A stretch of DNA of 64,000 bases from Moorena sp. SIOASIH (GCF_010671925.1 NZ_JAAHIH010000005.1:1-64000); one strand, 5' to 3'. Counted from the stretch's first letter, positions 44,961 through 53,742 are shown. Program-made: numbers and translations. The notes: a model not told the origin generated them from the sequence alone.

Positions 44961-46331
44961 GTGAAAACGCCGACCAAAGTAATAAGAACTGATAAGTGGC
45001 GACTTAACCCGACTACCGAACAAAAAATACTATTTGGGGAGACGGTTAAAGTTTATCGCCATGCTTGTCAATATTTGGTTGGTATCATCTATACTCACTG
45101 GTCTAAATTAGGTTGTTTGACAGCAGATCAGCTAACTCCTGCTGTCGAACGCTTAATGCATCAGACTGCCAAGCATCCTAATATAAAATATCCTCAGTTT
45201 AATCAAGCTTTTTACAAATTTCCTAGCTACTACCGTCGAGCTGCGTTCGCGAAGCGTCGGCTACGCCGAATCGCTTTTGCTGCCGGTCAGGTTAGTAGTT
45301 TTGTGACCCGTTACCGAGAATGGCAAGCGGGCACTAGAAAAAGACGCAGCGCTAGTCCTCCGAAATTGAATGCTGATACTGGTTGCTACCCAGCTTTATA
45401 CAAGGGTCAATGCTATAAATTACATGGCTTTAACCAAGTCGAAATCAAGGTATTCAACGGTAATAATTGGGTTTGGACTACAGTTCAAATTACCGGCCTA
45501 AGAGAAAGACACGCCTGTGCTAATAATAAAATGCTATCGCCTTCATTGATATTCAATGAAAGGGTCTGTCATTTGTCAGTTCCGTTTAGTTGTAAACCAG
45601 AAAAACGGAAACCAGAAGCTAATGTGACAGCAGTAGATCTGGGAATTAATACTACTGCGACAATATCAGTTGTAACCCACAGCGGCACTGTAATCCACAG
45701 GGAATTTATACACCCAGGAAGAGACATAGACCGTCGGGATAAGCGACTAAAGTCCGTATCTATACGGGCATCCAAGACCATGGGCAAAGGAGGAAAACTT
45801 CACAAAGGGTTTTGCTCTGTGACCTATCAAAAATGCCGAAGAATCAACAGCCAAATAAGCCATGTAGTTTCTAAACGAATTGTTGAGATTGCTAAAGAGT
45901 TTAACTCTGAAGCGATTGTGTTTGAGAATCTCAAAGGATGGAAGCCTAAAGGGGGACGGAAGCGGTCTAACCTCCGGCAAAAGTTTCATGGATGGCTCAA
46001 GGCAAAAATTCGCGATTTTACTGAGATGAAATGGGCAGAATTGGGCGGCAAAGTAATAGAGGTTGTAGCAGCTTACACCTCCAAGCTCGCCTTTGATGGT
46101 TCCGGCAAGGTCAAACGTGACTCTAATAATTATGCCCTAGCAACCTTCTCCTCAGGTAAGCGGTTCAATGCCGATCTAAACGGCGCTTACAACATCGGTG
46201 CTAGAGGCGTGTTTAAACTCACTCACAGAAATGGTAGTGAGGGTCGTTCCAGCAAAAGTTCTGGACGATCGCCTAGAAGCTGGGCTTGTTTATGTGACTT
46301 ATGGGCTAGGGATAGCCTTAGATTAGCATAG
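44961..46331 (+). CDS. tnpB: TnpB-family RuvC-like nuclease lacking the zinc-ribbon cysteines
   Basis: 456 residues from GTG 44961. The RuvC-like triad is present: Asp226 in VTAVDLGINTTAT, Glu322 in AIVFENLKGW and Asp405 in FNADLNGAYNIGARG. Between the second and third motifs, where TnpB usually has two CxxC pairs, it reads SKLAFDGSGKVKRDSNNYAL, then ATFSSGKR, with no cysteines; I recall a cyanobacterial subgroup with this form. TnpB proteins are RNA-guided nucleases using an RNA from the element's 3' end. Residues about 94-104 (FAKRRLRRIA region) are encoded by a dispersed repeat (45243-45274) lying in frame. The tail after about 420 (HRNGSEGRSSKSSGRSPRSW) is irregular and may overlap the guide RNA. 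Confidence 0.85.
   Translation: MKTPTKVIRTDKWRLNPTTEQKILFGETVKVYRHACQYLVGIIYTHWSKLGCLTADQLTPAVERLMHQTAKHPNIKYPQFNQAFYKFPSYYRRAAFAKRRLRRIAFAAGQVSSFVTRYREWQAGTRKRRSASPPKLNADTGCYPALYKGQCYKLHGFNQVEIKVFNGNNWVWTTVQITGLRERHACANNKMLSPSLIFNERVCHLSVPFSCKPEKRKPEANVTAVDLGINTTATISVVTHSGTVIHREFIHPGRDIDRRDKRLKSVSIRASKTMGKGGKLHKGFCSVTYQKCRRINSQISHVVSKRIVEIAKEFNSEAIVFENLKGWKPKGGRKRSNLRQKFHGWLKAKIRDFTEMKWAELGGKVIEVVAAYTSKLAFDGSGKVKRDSNNYALATFSSGKRFNADLNGAYNIGARGVFKLTHRNGSEGRSSKSSGRSPRSWACLCDLWARDSLRLA
45243..45274. repeat. Dispersed palindrome inserted in frame in tnpB
   Basis: GCGTTCGCGAAGCGTCGG-CTACGCCGAATCGC. Without it the protein would read SYYRRAAIAFAAGQ, as in relatives I remember; with it about eight extra residues (FAKRRLRR) appear. 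Confidence 0.65.
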
Positions 46332-46394
46332 GACACCCCCACCTGGCCGTAGGCCACGCTATGCGAACGGCGACAGCCAGGTGGGGTAAGCTTC

Positions 46395-46604
46395 ATGAGA
46401 ATTTTTGAACCATTTTTTACAACAGCTAGACATCAAGGAGGAAGTGGTCTAGGATTACATATTGTCAATAACTTAGTGGTTCAAAAGCTGCAAGGGACAA
46501 TCAAGGCTGAAAGTGAAGTGGGTGTAGGAACACAATTTGTGATGACTTTTCCAGCAATCAAAGAATCCAAGGATGAGGTGTATGATAATGCTCAACCAAA
46601 TTAA
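46395..46604 (+). pseudogene. C-terminal fragment of a sensor histidine kinase
   Basis: 69 codons (RIFEPFFTTARHQGGSGLGL, HIVNNLVVQKLQG, GVGTQFVMTFP) are the F and G2 boxes and final strand of a HATPase_c domain. Everything upstream, including the His-box and N-box, is missing; the fragment begins 8 bases after the right hairpin of the tnpB element. Its stop overlaps the start of the hybrid kinase (46582), so the two were probably an operon of sensor kinase and response regulator before the loss. No 5' part is found on the other side of the element, so a deletion accompanied or followed the insertion. Confidence 0.8.
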
Positions 46605-48705
46605 TGAGGTTATAACTACTGATGATGAGGAGGTAGTTTTTGAAGAGGATCAAGACCTGATTTTCGAGGATGATGAAGAATTATGTTTTGATGAAGATGA
46701 AGAATTAGTTTTTGATGAAACGGAAGACTATAATCAGTCAGAGGAAAGTAAAACCGCTTGGAAAATGATGATAGTGGATGATGATATCAAAGTCCACAAA
46801 GTTACCAAGCTAGCCTTAAAACAATTCACATTTGATGACAAACCCTTAATCTTTATTTCTGCCTATTCTGCTGACGAAGCCAAACAATTAATTGCGGATA
46901 ATCCCGATACAGCCTTCATGTTGTTAGACGTGGTAATGGAAACCAATGATGCCGGATTAAGAGTTGCCCAATCGATTCGGGAGGAGCTAAACAACAAATT
47001 GGTGAGGATTATTTTACGCACTGGTCAGCCGGGGGAAGCCCCTGAAGAATCAGTTATTCTAAATTACGATATCAACGATTATAAGCTCAAAGTTGAACTG
47101 ACTCGACACAAGTTAGTGACAACAGCGATTACAGCGTTGAGATCTTACCGTGATCTTATCACTATCGAACATAGTCGTCAAGAATTATCAACACTTTATG
47201 CACAATTACAGGATTTTAATCAGAACTTAGAGGAATTAGTTCAAACCCGCACCCAGGAATTAGAGAAAGCTAAAAAAGTCGCTGATGCTGCCAATCAAGC
47301 TAAAAGTGAATTCCTCGCCAATATGAGTCATGAACTGCGGACTCCTCTCAACGGTATCTTAGGTTATGCGCAAATTCTCCAGCAGGACAGAATCTTAACT
47401 CCCCAACAAAAAAATGCGATTAGAATTATTTACCAGTGTGGCAAACACCTACTAAATCTGATCAACGACATTCTCGACTTCTCTAAAATTGAAGCGAGAA
47501 AAATGGAACTTTCACCCATAGATATAAATTTTCATAACTTTCTGATCGAGGTGGTAGACGTTTGCCATATTAAAGCTCAGCAAAAAGGAATTTCCTTTAT
47601 TTACCAACCCTGTTATAAAATTCCCAATAGTATCTCTGTTGACGAGAAACGTCTGCGACAAGTGTTGCTAAACTTACTGGGAAATGCTATTAAGTTTACT
47701 GACCAAGGTAGAGTCATCTTTAAGGTTGAGAGAATAAGGGTAAGGCAAGATTCAGCACAAGTTTACTTCGCCCAAGTCCGGTTCTCAGTTGAAGACACAG
47801 GCATAGGTATGCCAGAAGAACAACTAGAAAAAATATTTTTGCCCTTTGAACAAGTAGGAGATAGGTCTCACCGTGCTGAAGGAACTGGACTCGGATTAAC
47901 TATTACCCAAAGAATTGTCAACATGATGGGGGGTAGTCTTAAAGTTGAGAGTACCTTTGGGCAAGGCAGTATTTTTTCTCTAGAGATAGAGTTTCCTGTA
48001 TCAGAGATTGGTGAGTATACTTGTCAAGTCTCTCCAAGAAGAATTATTGGTTTAACTGGAGCATCCCCAAAAATATTGATAGTAGACGACAAATGGGAAA
48101 ATCGCTCTGTGATCATTCAGTTGTTGCAACCGCTAGGATTTAAGGTGCTAGAGGCAAGTAACGGACTTGAAGGGTTAGAGCAAGCAGCCAAGGAAAAACC
48201 AGACCTTATTCTGGCTGATGTGGTCATGCCTGAGCTAGATGGCTTTGAAATGACTAAGCGCATTCGTTCTACACCAGACTTGAAGAATATTGTGGTGTTT
48301 GCCTTCTCAGCTAGCGTATTTGATTCCTATCAGGAAAAAAGTCGGCAGGCGGGTTGTGATGATTTTATTACTAAGCCATTACAAGTTGAAGAATTACTGT
48401 TAAAGTTACAGCAGTATCTGCAACTGGAATGGGTGTATGAAGAGTTTGAATCAGACCCACAAACCACAATTGATTCATCTTCTGAGGATAGTTCAGAAGA
48501 AGGGATAGTACCTCCTCCAGCTGATGTACTAGTTCAACTCTATGAACTGGCCAAGAGAGGCAATGTTTTTGCTATCAACCAAGAAGTAGAAAAACTGGAA
48601 CAATTGGATGAGCGATTTACGATATTTGCCAAAAATATTTATCAATTTACTGATAATTTTAATATGAAAAAACTTCGCAACTTTATTAAAGACTATATTG
48701 ATTAA
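46582..48705 (+). CDS. Receiver-HisKA-HATPase-receiver hybrid kinase with acidic N-terminus
   Basis: 707 residues from ATG 46582 (AAGGATGAGG upstream; ATG 46573 and 46588 are alternatives). Residues about 8-55 are an acidic repeat of VFxEDxDLIF type. Receiver 1 (about 62-190) has Asp116 in LLDVVMETNDAG and continues in a linker (ILRTGQPGEAPEESVI, YDINDYKLK) like that of DUF3369-type response regulators. A coiled coil leads to HisKA with His250 in MSHELRTPLN, HATPase (about 360-480), receiver 2 (about 495-615) with Asp546 in LADVVMP, and a helical tail similar to the HstK proteins' end (residues about 650-707). It probably received phosphate from the now broken kinase upstream. Confidence 0.9.
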   Translation: MIMLNQINEVITTDDEEVVFEEDQDLIFEDDEELCFDEDEELVFDETEDYNQSEESKTAWKMMIVDDDIKVHKVTKLALKQFTFDDKPLIFISAYSADEAKQLIADNPDTAFMLLDVVMETNDAGLRVAQSIREELNNKLVRIILRTGQPGEAPEESVILNYDINDYKLKVELTRHKLVTTAITALRSYRDLITIEHSRQELSTLYAQLQDFNQNLEELVQTRTQELEKAKKVADAANQAKSEFLANMSHELRTPLNGILGYAQILQQDRILTPQQKNAIRIIYQCGKHLLNLINDILDFSKIEARKMELSPIDINFHNFLIEVVDVCHIKAQQKGISFIYQPCYKIPNSISVDEKRLRQVLLNLLGNAIKFTDQGRVIFKVERIRVRQDSAQVYFAQVRFSVEDTGIGMPEEQLEKIFLPFEQVGDRSHRAEGTGLGLTITQRIVNMMGGSLKVESTFGQGSIFSLEIEFPVSEIGEYTCQVSPRRIIGLTGASPKILIVDDKWENRSVIIQLLQPLGFKVLEASNGLEGLEQAAKEKPDLILADVVMPELDGFEMTKRIRSTPDLKNIVVFAFSASVFDSYQEKSRQAGCDDFITKPLQVEELLLKLQQYLQLEWVYEEFESDPQTTIDSSSEDSSEEGIVPPPADVLVQLYELAKRGNVFAINQEVEKLEQLDERFTIFAKNIYQFTDNFNMKKLRNFIKDYID

Positions 48706-48759
48706 ATTTACATTTAATTAGGTAATTTTTAAGCATTCAGCTGTCAGCTGTAAGCTATC

Positions 48760-48942
48760 AGTGGTCAGTGGTCAGTGGTCAGTGGTCAGTGGTCAGTGGT
48801 CAGTGGTCAGTGGTCAGTGGTCAGTGGTCAGTGGTCAGTGGTCAGTGGTCAGTGGTCAGTGGTCAGTGGTCAGTGGTCAGTGGTCAGTGGTCAGTGGTCA
48901 GTGGTCAGTGGTCAGTGGTCAGTGGTCAGTGGTCAGTGGTCA
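48760..48942. repeat. AGTGGTC heptamer tract, 26 copies
   Basis: A perfect run of AGTGGTC. Because 7 is not a multiple of 3, all three frames stay open and read VSGQWSV repeats; these are not genes. A second tract of TAGCTGA (about 6 copies) lies at 48994-49036, with a GTTCGCCTAGCGTGCGCGTA repeat between. Confidence 0.95.
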
Positions 48943-49084
48943 GCTTATTTTATTAAAAAGCTGTTCGCCTAGCGTGCGCGTAGCGCATTAGCTAATAGCT
49001 GATAGCTGATAGCTGATAGCTGATAGCTGATAGCTCAATGCTTAGGATAATGATTCAACCGGATTTAATATCATGTGTCATTTG

Positions 49085-50356
49085 TTATTTTTCTTGAGAG
49101 CCACAGTTAATTGAGTCCAGCTTGGCGGCAAATTCCAGAGCAGCTTTAATACTATCGATATTGCCCTCAATCCGTGCAATTTGAATCTCAGTCAGTAACT
49201 CACCAATTTTAGAACTAGGGGATAACTTAAGAGATTTGATTAAATCTTTACCAGTAACCAGCGGTGTCGGATGGGCAACCTGGTCATTGGGATTCAAATA
49301 GTGCTCAATCAAGGGTGCTATAGTATCCACAGCCATTCCCCTGGCAACTGCCAAAAGCGCTACCACAGGAAATACAGCTCCAACGTTAAGAAAGAAGAAA
49401 TACTGATCCCGTAATGGGATCTCGTTGGCAGTAGTATAAGACAGCAGTTGGGGCAAATGTTGGATTGCCCTGACTACTATCCGAGTCTGAACACGAGAGT
49501 ACTTTAAGGCTAACAGCTGTTGTTCAGCAACTGCGGGTATTGATGATAATAAATTTGCTACCTTAGCCAGATTTAGCAACGATAAAGAATGCTTAGTCAC
49601 CCGTAAGTTCAATTCCACCCCAAGCTTAGGCCAGGTTTCTGCCAGTACCACAGCGGATTGCTCAACTGCTGCCATGTGCTCTAAACCCTCAGCCGTGGCA
49701 TCAGGCAGCCATGGTCGTAATACATTATCCTCCCAGGCCGCTTTTAGCCAAGGTACACCCTGAGGTGACTTGAGGAGATAGCCCAATTCTGTCCGTACCC
49801 GTTCTGCTGCGATTTGGCTCAATAACGGTGCTACCTTTCTTATCACTGACTGGGTGGCTGGGTCAATCTCAAAACCCAACTGAGCGGCTTGTCGATAACC
49901 CCGCAGTAATCGTAATGGGTCATTTTGTAAGTTTTCTGGTGACACCATCCGGATTATCCCTTTACGGCAATCCAAGATACCCTGTAATGGATCAATGAAT
50001 TGCTTGGTGTGGGGATTAAATGCGATCGCATTAATCGTATAATCCCGCCTATGTAAGTCAGCCTCTAAGCTATCCCCCTCCTGTTGAGCAAAGTCAACTG
50101 TGGCGTTGCCAAACACTACCCTAGCTATTTGACGCTGGGCATCCAAAACCACAAATCCGGCCTTATAACGTCTTGCTAGCTTGCTTGCTGTCCGTACTGC
50201 TTTAGTGGGTAAAACAAAGTCTAAGTCTAGGTAATCTGACTGTCGGTTGATCAGAGCATCCCTAACCGCACCACCCACCAAGCAAGCGTCAGAAGGGAGT
50301 AACTCCCAGTTAAACGGCCAATTTTGGGGTGATAGAGCAGTTTGGTAATTAGTCAT
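49085..50356 (-). CDS. cca: CCA-adding tRNA nucleotidyltransferase / poly(A) polymerase family
   Basis: 423 residues. The nucleotidyltransferase head has LVGGAVRD (28-33) and the metal-binding Asp44 and Asp46 in YLDLDFVL, followed by the class II motifs RRDYTINAIAF (near 110) and NDPLRLLRGYR near 160, where CCA-adding enzymes and bacterial poly(A) polymerases agree. It adds or repairs the 3' CCA of tRNAs in the cytoplasm, or tails RNA; in cyanobacteria the two activities can be on separate paralogues, which cannot be told apart here. The ATG at 50356 begins MTNYQTALSP. It is a single gene on the minus strand after the heptamer tract, transcribed away from ycf34. Confidence 0.9.
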   Translation of the reverse strand: MTNYQTALSPQNWPFNWELLPSDACLVGGAVRDALINRQSDYLDLDFVLPTKAVRTASKLARRYKAGFVVLDAQRQIARVVFGNATVDFAQQEGDSLEADLHRRDYTINAIAFNPHTKQFIDPLQGILDCRKGIIRMVSPENLQNDPLRLLRGYRQAAQLGFEIDPATQSVIRKVAPLLSQIAAERVRTELGYLLKSPQGVPWLKAAWEDNVLRPWLPDATAEGLEHMAAVEQSAVVLAETWPKLGVELNLRVTKHSLSLLNLAKVANLLSSIPAVAEQQLLALKYSRVQTRIVVRAIQHLPQLLSYTTANEIPLRDQYFFFLNVGAVFPVVALLAVARGMAVDTIAPLIEHYLNPNDQVAHPTPLVTGKDLIKSLKLSPSSKIGELLTEIQIARIEGNIDSIKAALEFAAKLDSINCGSQEK

Positions 50357-50571
50357 TAGTCATTTTCTGAAATCTCAGAATGAATACTATATATCAATTG
50401 TGGTAAACTGGAACAGAGAATTTAAGAATTTCGGAACTTTGGAATCGGAAACAGAATAGTTTTGGAAAAGTAGCAAACAAAGTAGCCAATAGTTAACTAT
50501 TTGATCTTATAAGCTAGCGAATAAATGTTTGGTTTGAGCTATGCTAACATAAAGGAAATGGAGTTTAAGCA

Positions 50572-50820
50572 ATGTGTATTTGCATTAACTGCCACTATGT
50601 AGACCGCTGTACTACATACCATGCTGTGGAAACCCAGCATCAGGTACCTCACCTGACGGAATCTCCTAACTTTGAAGCGGTTGAGCCCACCATCAATGTC
50701 AATATCCGTTCTACTGAAGATATAATAGAAATGGAATGGGACGTTGTCGGGTGTAATAGCTTTAAGCAGGAAACTGGGAAGTGGGCAAAGCTTCGTCCTG
50801 GTGAGCTGGTACCAACCTGA
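50572..50820 (+). CDS. ycf34: Ycf34 family iron-sulfur protein
   Basis: 82 residues beginning MCICINCHYVDRCTTYHAVE, the family signature, with Cys2, Cys4, Cys7 and Cys13 near the N-terminus and a further Cys in DVVGCNSF. Ycf34 is conserved in cyanobacteria and some plastids and binds an Fe-S cluster through these cysteines; it is thought to influence photosynthetic electron transport. Length and ending (WAKLRPGELVPT) are normal. GGAG is placed about 10 bases before the ATG. The gene is divergent from the CCA-adding enzyme gene with about 215 bases between. Confidence 0.95.
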   Translation: MCICINCHYVDRCTTYHAVETQHQVPHLTESPNFEAVEPTINVNIRSTEDIIEMEWDVVGCNSFKQETGKWAKLRPGELVPT

Positions 50821-51380
50821 TCCCATTGTGAATTTTAGCTTCCGGCAAAAGAAGCCCCACACTCAAAGCGTTCATGTAGCGTGGCCATTCCCCTAGGGTT
50901 GCCCAAAGGCCAAGAACCAGCGTGAGTGTGGGATGAGTTTTGCACAGAGTCTTTTTAAAGATGTTATAATCTATATTACTGACAAGCAAAGCCGAACGCG
51001 CCCCGCGTGGCCTACGGCCTTAAATGCTGGTTTGTTGGTGCAACAGTATTAAAAAAGTCAAACAACAGAGCGGCAGGGCAGTCCGTTTTTAAAGCCCAGC
51101 GCCTCCTAAGCAATAGCTGGATTGGCTGGGAAGCCTAGACTGATTCTATAGAATCAGTTTAGGAGCTGTCACATATTCTGGCGAGAAGCTCCACTGTGCA
51201 CCTAATATCAGCATGGGATTAATCGCCAGTCAAGTTTTAATTTAACCGACCAAGCTTTTGATAAAAGCTCGAATTGCTTCTGCTTGTGTTTGTCCAGTAT
51301 TTTCTATAATACTGCTTTAATTGACACAAACGAGAGGATCGAGCCAAGATATTAAAAAGGATTAATTTTTGTAACGCTGG
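50821..51380. other. 560-base gap with dispersed repeats and hairpins
   Basis: 50868-50922 contains a CGTTCATGTAGCGTGGCC dispersed palindrome interrupted by CCCCTAGGG. TATAAT near 50963 has no well-spaced -35 box. 50996-51022 is another copy (GCCCCGCGTGGCCTACGGCC). 51134-51163 is a 15-bp palindrome, CCTAGACTGATTCTA with its inverse (one G-T pair). No protein-coding frame stands out. It could include a small RNA or a long leader for the dedA gene. Confidence 0.5.
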
Positions 51381-52010
51381 ATGTCTTTTGAGCTTTTATC
51401 GTTGGAAACGGTCCAGAACATAGCTAAGGACTATGGCTACTGGGCAGTTTTTTTTGGGATTGCCCTGGAAAACGCTGGGGTTCCCATACCGGGAGAAACT
51501 ATTACCCTGGTAGGTGGCTTCCTCGCAGGTAGCGGCGAACTTAATTATTGGGTAGTCCTATGCTCTGCGATCGCTGGTGCTGTCCTAGGAGATAACTGTG
51601 GTTACTGGATTGGGAAAATCGGTGGTTGGCCCTTACTAGTGCGAATTGCGGGTTTAGTCCGGATCACAGAAGCACAACTGACAGAGGCTAAAACCGAATT
51701 TCGTAAGAACGCTGCTAAGGCAGTTTTTTTTGGTCGATTTGTGGCAATACTGCGGATCTTTGCTGGTCCAATGGCAGGGATAGTTCAGATGTCTTACCGG
51801 AAATTTCTCTTATGCAATTTCGCTGGTGCTACTGTCTGGGCATCAGTGATGGTGAGTTTATCGTACTTTTGCGGACGCTTGATACCTCTGGAACTATTAA
51901 TCTCTTCGGTATCTAAATTTGCGATTGTTGCTCTGATCTTGGTGATTGGCTCGATTGTTGTTCCTAAATGGTTTGAGTCTCGTAGACAGAAATTGGACAT
52001 GGGGGATTAG
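51381..52010 (+). CDS. DedA family inner-membrane protein
   Basis: 209 residues with several hydrophobic segments and the DedA/SNARE-associated core: ENAGVPIPGET near 31-41, a re-entrant hydrophobic helix GGFLAGSGELNYWVVLCSAI, GDNCGYWIGK, and FFGRFVAILRIFAGPMAG near 115-132 with the conserved Arg residues. DedA proteins act as membrane lipid scramblases or flippases and affect envelope stress and proton-motive force. ATG 51381 gives MSFELLSLETV. It is convergent with argG; a hairpin (CGGTAATTG 52032-52040 with CAATTACCG 52049-52057) lies between the two genes. Confidence 0.9.
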   Translation: MSFELLSLETVQNIAKDYGYWAVFFGIALENAGVPIPGETITLVGGFLAGSGELNYWVVLCSAIAGAVLGDNCGYWIGKIGGWPLLVRIAGLVRITEAQLTEAKTEFRKNAAKAVFFGRFVAILRIFAGPMAGIVQMSYRKFLLCNFAGATVWASVMVSLSYFCGRLIPLELLISSVSKFAIVALILVIGSIVVPKWFESRRQKLDMGD

Positions 52011-52031
52011 CTGAGATTGGGAAAGGGTAAT

Positions 52032-52057
52032 CGGTAATTGGTAGTTAACAATTACCG
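52032..52057. terminator. Possible bidirectional terminator between dedA and argG
   Basis: A perfect 9-bp stem CGGTAATTG/CAATTACCG with an 8-base loop lies in the 74-base space between two convergent genes. There is no strong T run, so the assignment rests on position. Confidence 0.4.
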
Positions 52058-52084
52058 TAACCCAATTACCGTAACGCAAAATTC

Positions 52085-53287
52085 CTAACTTCTGGTTTTT
52101 GCTGACCACACCCGAGTGGGTAATCCCCACAAGTAGATGAAACCCTCAGCAGCCTTGTGGTCAAACTGGTCTTCCGAGGTGTAGGTAGCGAGTTCCGGAG
52201 TGTAGAGAGAATTCTCTGACTGACGTCCGACAATTATGGCATTACCCTTGAAAAGTTTAACCTTAACTGTACCGGATACCCGCTCCTGGGTTTTTTGAAT
52301 GAAAGCATCCAAAGCATCCTTAAGGGGACTATACCACAAGCCTTTGTAGACCATTTGACTGTAGGTGTCTTCAATCCCTCGCTTGTACTGGGTAACATCA
52401 GCAGTCAAAGTCAAACTTTCCAAGTCACGATGAGCTTGGATCAACACCGATAGGGCTGGTGTTTCGTAAATTTCTCGGCTTTTAATACCGACTACCCGGT
52501 TCTCAACCATGTCAATCCGTCCCACACCATGATTGCCAGCTAACTCGTTGAGTTGACTAATCAAAGTCACGGGGTCAAGGAGATTACCGTTAAGAATAGT
52601 GGGAATACCTTGCTCAAAGCCGATTTCAATATACTCTGGCTCGTCTGGTGTATTTGCGATCGCTTTTGTCATGGCATAAACTTCCTCTGGTGGTTCTACC
52701 ATCGGATCTTCAAGCACCCCCGCTTCAATACTGCGCCCTAGCAGGTTACGGTCAATGCTGTAGGGGGAAGACTTTTTCACTGGTGAGGGAATACCAAAGC
52801 GCTCACCATATGCGATCGAATCTTCACGAGAGAAACCCCACTCCCTAGCTGGTGCCAATATTTTCAAGTTGGGGTTAAGGGCCATAATCGACACATCAAA
52901 ACGCACCTGGTCATTGCCCTTACCGGTACAACCATGAGCTACCGCATCTGCACCATATTTTTCAGCAGTCTCCACCAATAATTTAGCAATCAGCGGACGA
53001 GCCAGAGCAGTAGAGAGGGGATAGCGACTTTCATAAAGAGCATTAGCCTGAATGGCTGGAAAAGCATAGTCCTTGACAAAGCTGTAGGTAGCATCAGCAA
53101 CCAAGGATTCTGTTGCCCCAGCGTGCAAGGCTTTTTGTCTGATTGGTTCTAGTTCATCTCCCTGACCTAAATTGGCGGCTAGGGTGATCACCTCCTTTAC
53201 TCCCCATTCTTCTTTGAGATAAGGGATACAAACCGACGTATCTACGCCACCGGAATATGCTAGAACAACTTTTTCAGCACGGCTCAT
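52085..53287 (-). CDS. argG: Argininosuccinate synthase
   Basis: 400 residues from ATG 53287 (MSRAEKVVLAYSGGVDTSVC). The ATP PP-loop SGGVDTS is at 12-18; VAHGCTGKGNDQVRF, PYSIDRNLLGRSIEAG and other family motifs are present. The enzyme joins citrulline and aspartate using ATP in arginine biosynthesis. The reading frame is open for another 42 codons upstream, but that part lies in the right end of the 455-bp element and does not resemble ArgG. AGGGTGA is the likely ribosome site. The element begins only 29 bases before the start, so the original promoter must have been displaced, and the element's own promoter points into argG. Confidence 0.97.
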   Translation of the reverse strand: MSRAEKVVLAYSGGVDTSVCIPYLKEEWGVKEVITLAANLGQGDELEPIRQKALHAGATESLVADATYSFVKDYAFPAIQANALYESRYPLSTALARPLIAKLLVETAEKYGADAVAHGCTGKGNDQVRFDVSIMALNPNLKILAPAREWGFSREDSIAYGERFGIPSPVKKSSPYSIDRNLLGRSIEAGVLEDPMVEPPEEVYAMTKAIANTPDEPEYIEIGFEQGIPTILNGNLLDPVTLISQLNELAGNHGVGRIDMVENRVVGIKSREIYETPALSVLIQAHRDLESLTLTADVTQYKRGIEDTYSQMVYKGLWYSPLKDALDAFIQKTQERVSGTVKVKLFKGNAIIVGRQSENSLYTPELATYTSEDQFDHKAAEGFIYLWGLPTRVWSAKTRS

Positions 53288-53316
53288 AATAGTTTCACCC
53301 TGTGGAAAACAACAAA

Positions 53317-53736
53317 TTGACACTCCCCGGTCATTAGACGCGGGGATTCCTAGATCAACGAGCTGCCTTAAACCGCCGTATCTTAATCTTTGACGCCGCC
53401 AAAAATCAAGCAATATCTAAACCAAAAACCCGTCAAGACCAAGTTTTTAGTCAGTTGACGACAGACCCAGAGGGCAATTCTTCTTAGGCGTTTGGCTACT
53501 TAGTTGGAAGTGCCTTAAAAAGTCCGTTTCTCTTCCTTTTCACCTGGTTTCGGTGTGCCCCACCGTACCGTGTTTTTTCTCAAGTTGTGATTTTCCTGGG
53601 TTCACACGTCAACGGCTAATTGACGATTGGGTTTTTAAAGAGGACTTTCCCTACCCTCTGGGCATTACTACTTTTAGGTCATGCAGTGGCGGATCTCTGT
53701 TCCGGTTGCGCCTCGGTTTTTCAGCCTGTACCCTAT
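53317..53736 (-). ncRNA. Structured RNA of the 455-bp element, copy 2
   Basis: Helices corresponding to copy 1: GTC/GAC (53330-53332 with 53337-53339), CGTCAA/TTGACG (53607-53612 with 53620-53625), AGAGG/CCTCT (53639-53643 with 53655-53659) and CGGA/TCCG (53690-53693 with 53701-53704). Loop lengths are the same as in copy 1 (4, 7, 11 and 7). The limits are estimated. Confidence 0.6.
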
Positions 53737-53742
53737 CCTTAA

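Larger units (their letters stand above)
44828..46386 (+). mobile_element. IS605-like tnpB element between two end hairpins
   Basis: A left hairpin CCCCCAC/GTGGGGG (44828-44834 with 44849-44855) precedes the tnpB-like gene, and a right hairpin CCCCACCTGG/CCAGGTGGGG (46337-46346 with 46377-46386) follows it; stem-loops near both ends are typical of IS200/IS605 elements. The right loop contains the dispersed repeat GGCCGTAGGCCACGCTATGC. No tnpA is present. Directly after the right hairpin begins a headless histidine kinase gene. The exact ends are not determined. Confidence 0.6.

Noticed and set aside
48760..48991. Three overlapping frames reading VSGQWSV repeats
   Set aside because: They are the three frames of a heptamer tandem repeat (AGTGGTC), open only because the repeat has no stop in any frame.
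50990..51250. 6S RNA or cobalamin riboswitch
   Set aside because: I looked for the closing stem and bubble of 6S RNA and for the B12-box sequence and did not find them.
53288..53413. Longer N-terminus for ArgG
   Set aside because: The 42 extra codons lie mostly in the end of the 455-bp mobile element and do not resemble ArgG; MSRAEKVVLAYSGGVDTS is the normal start.
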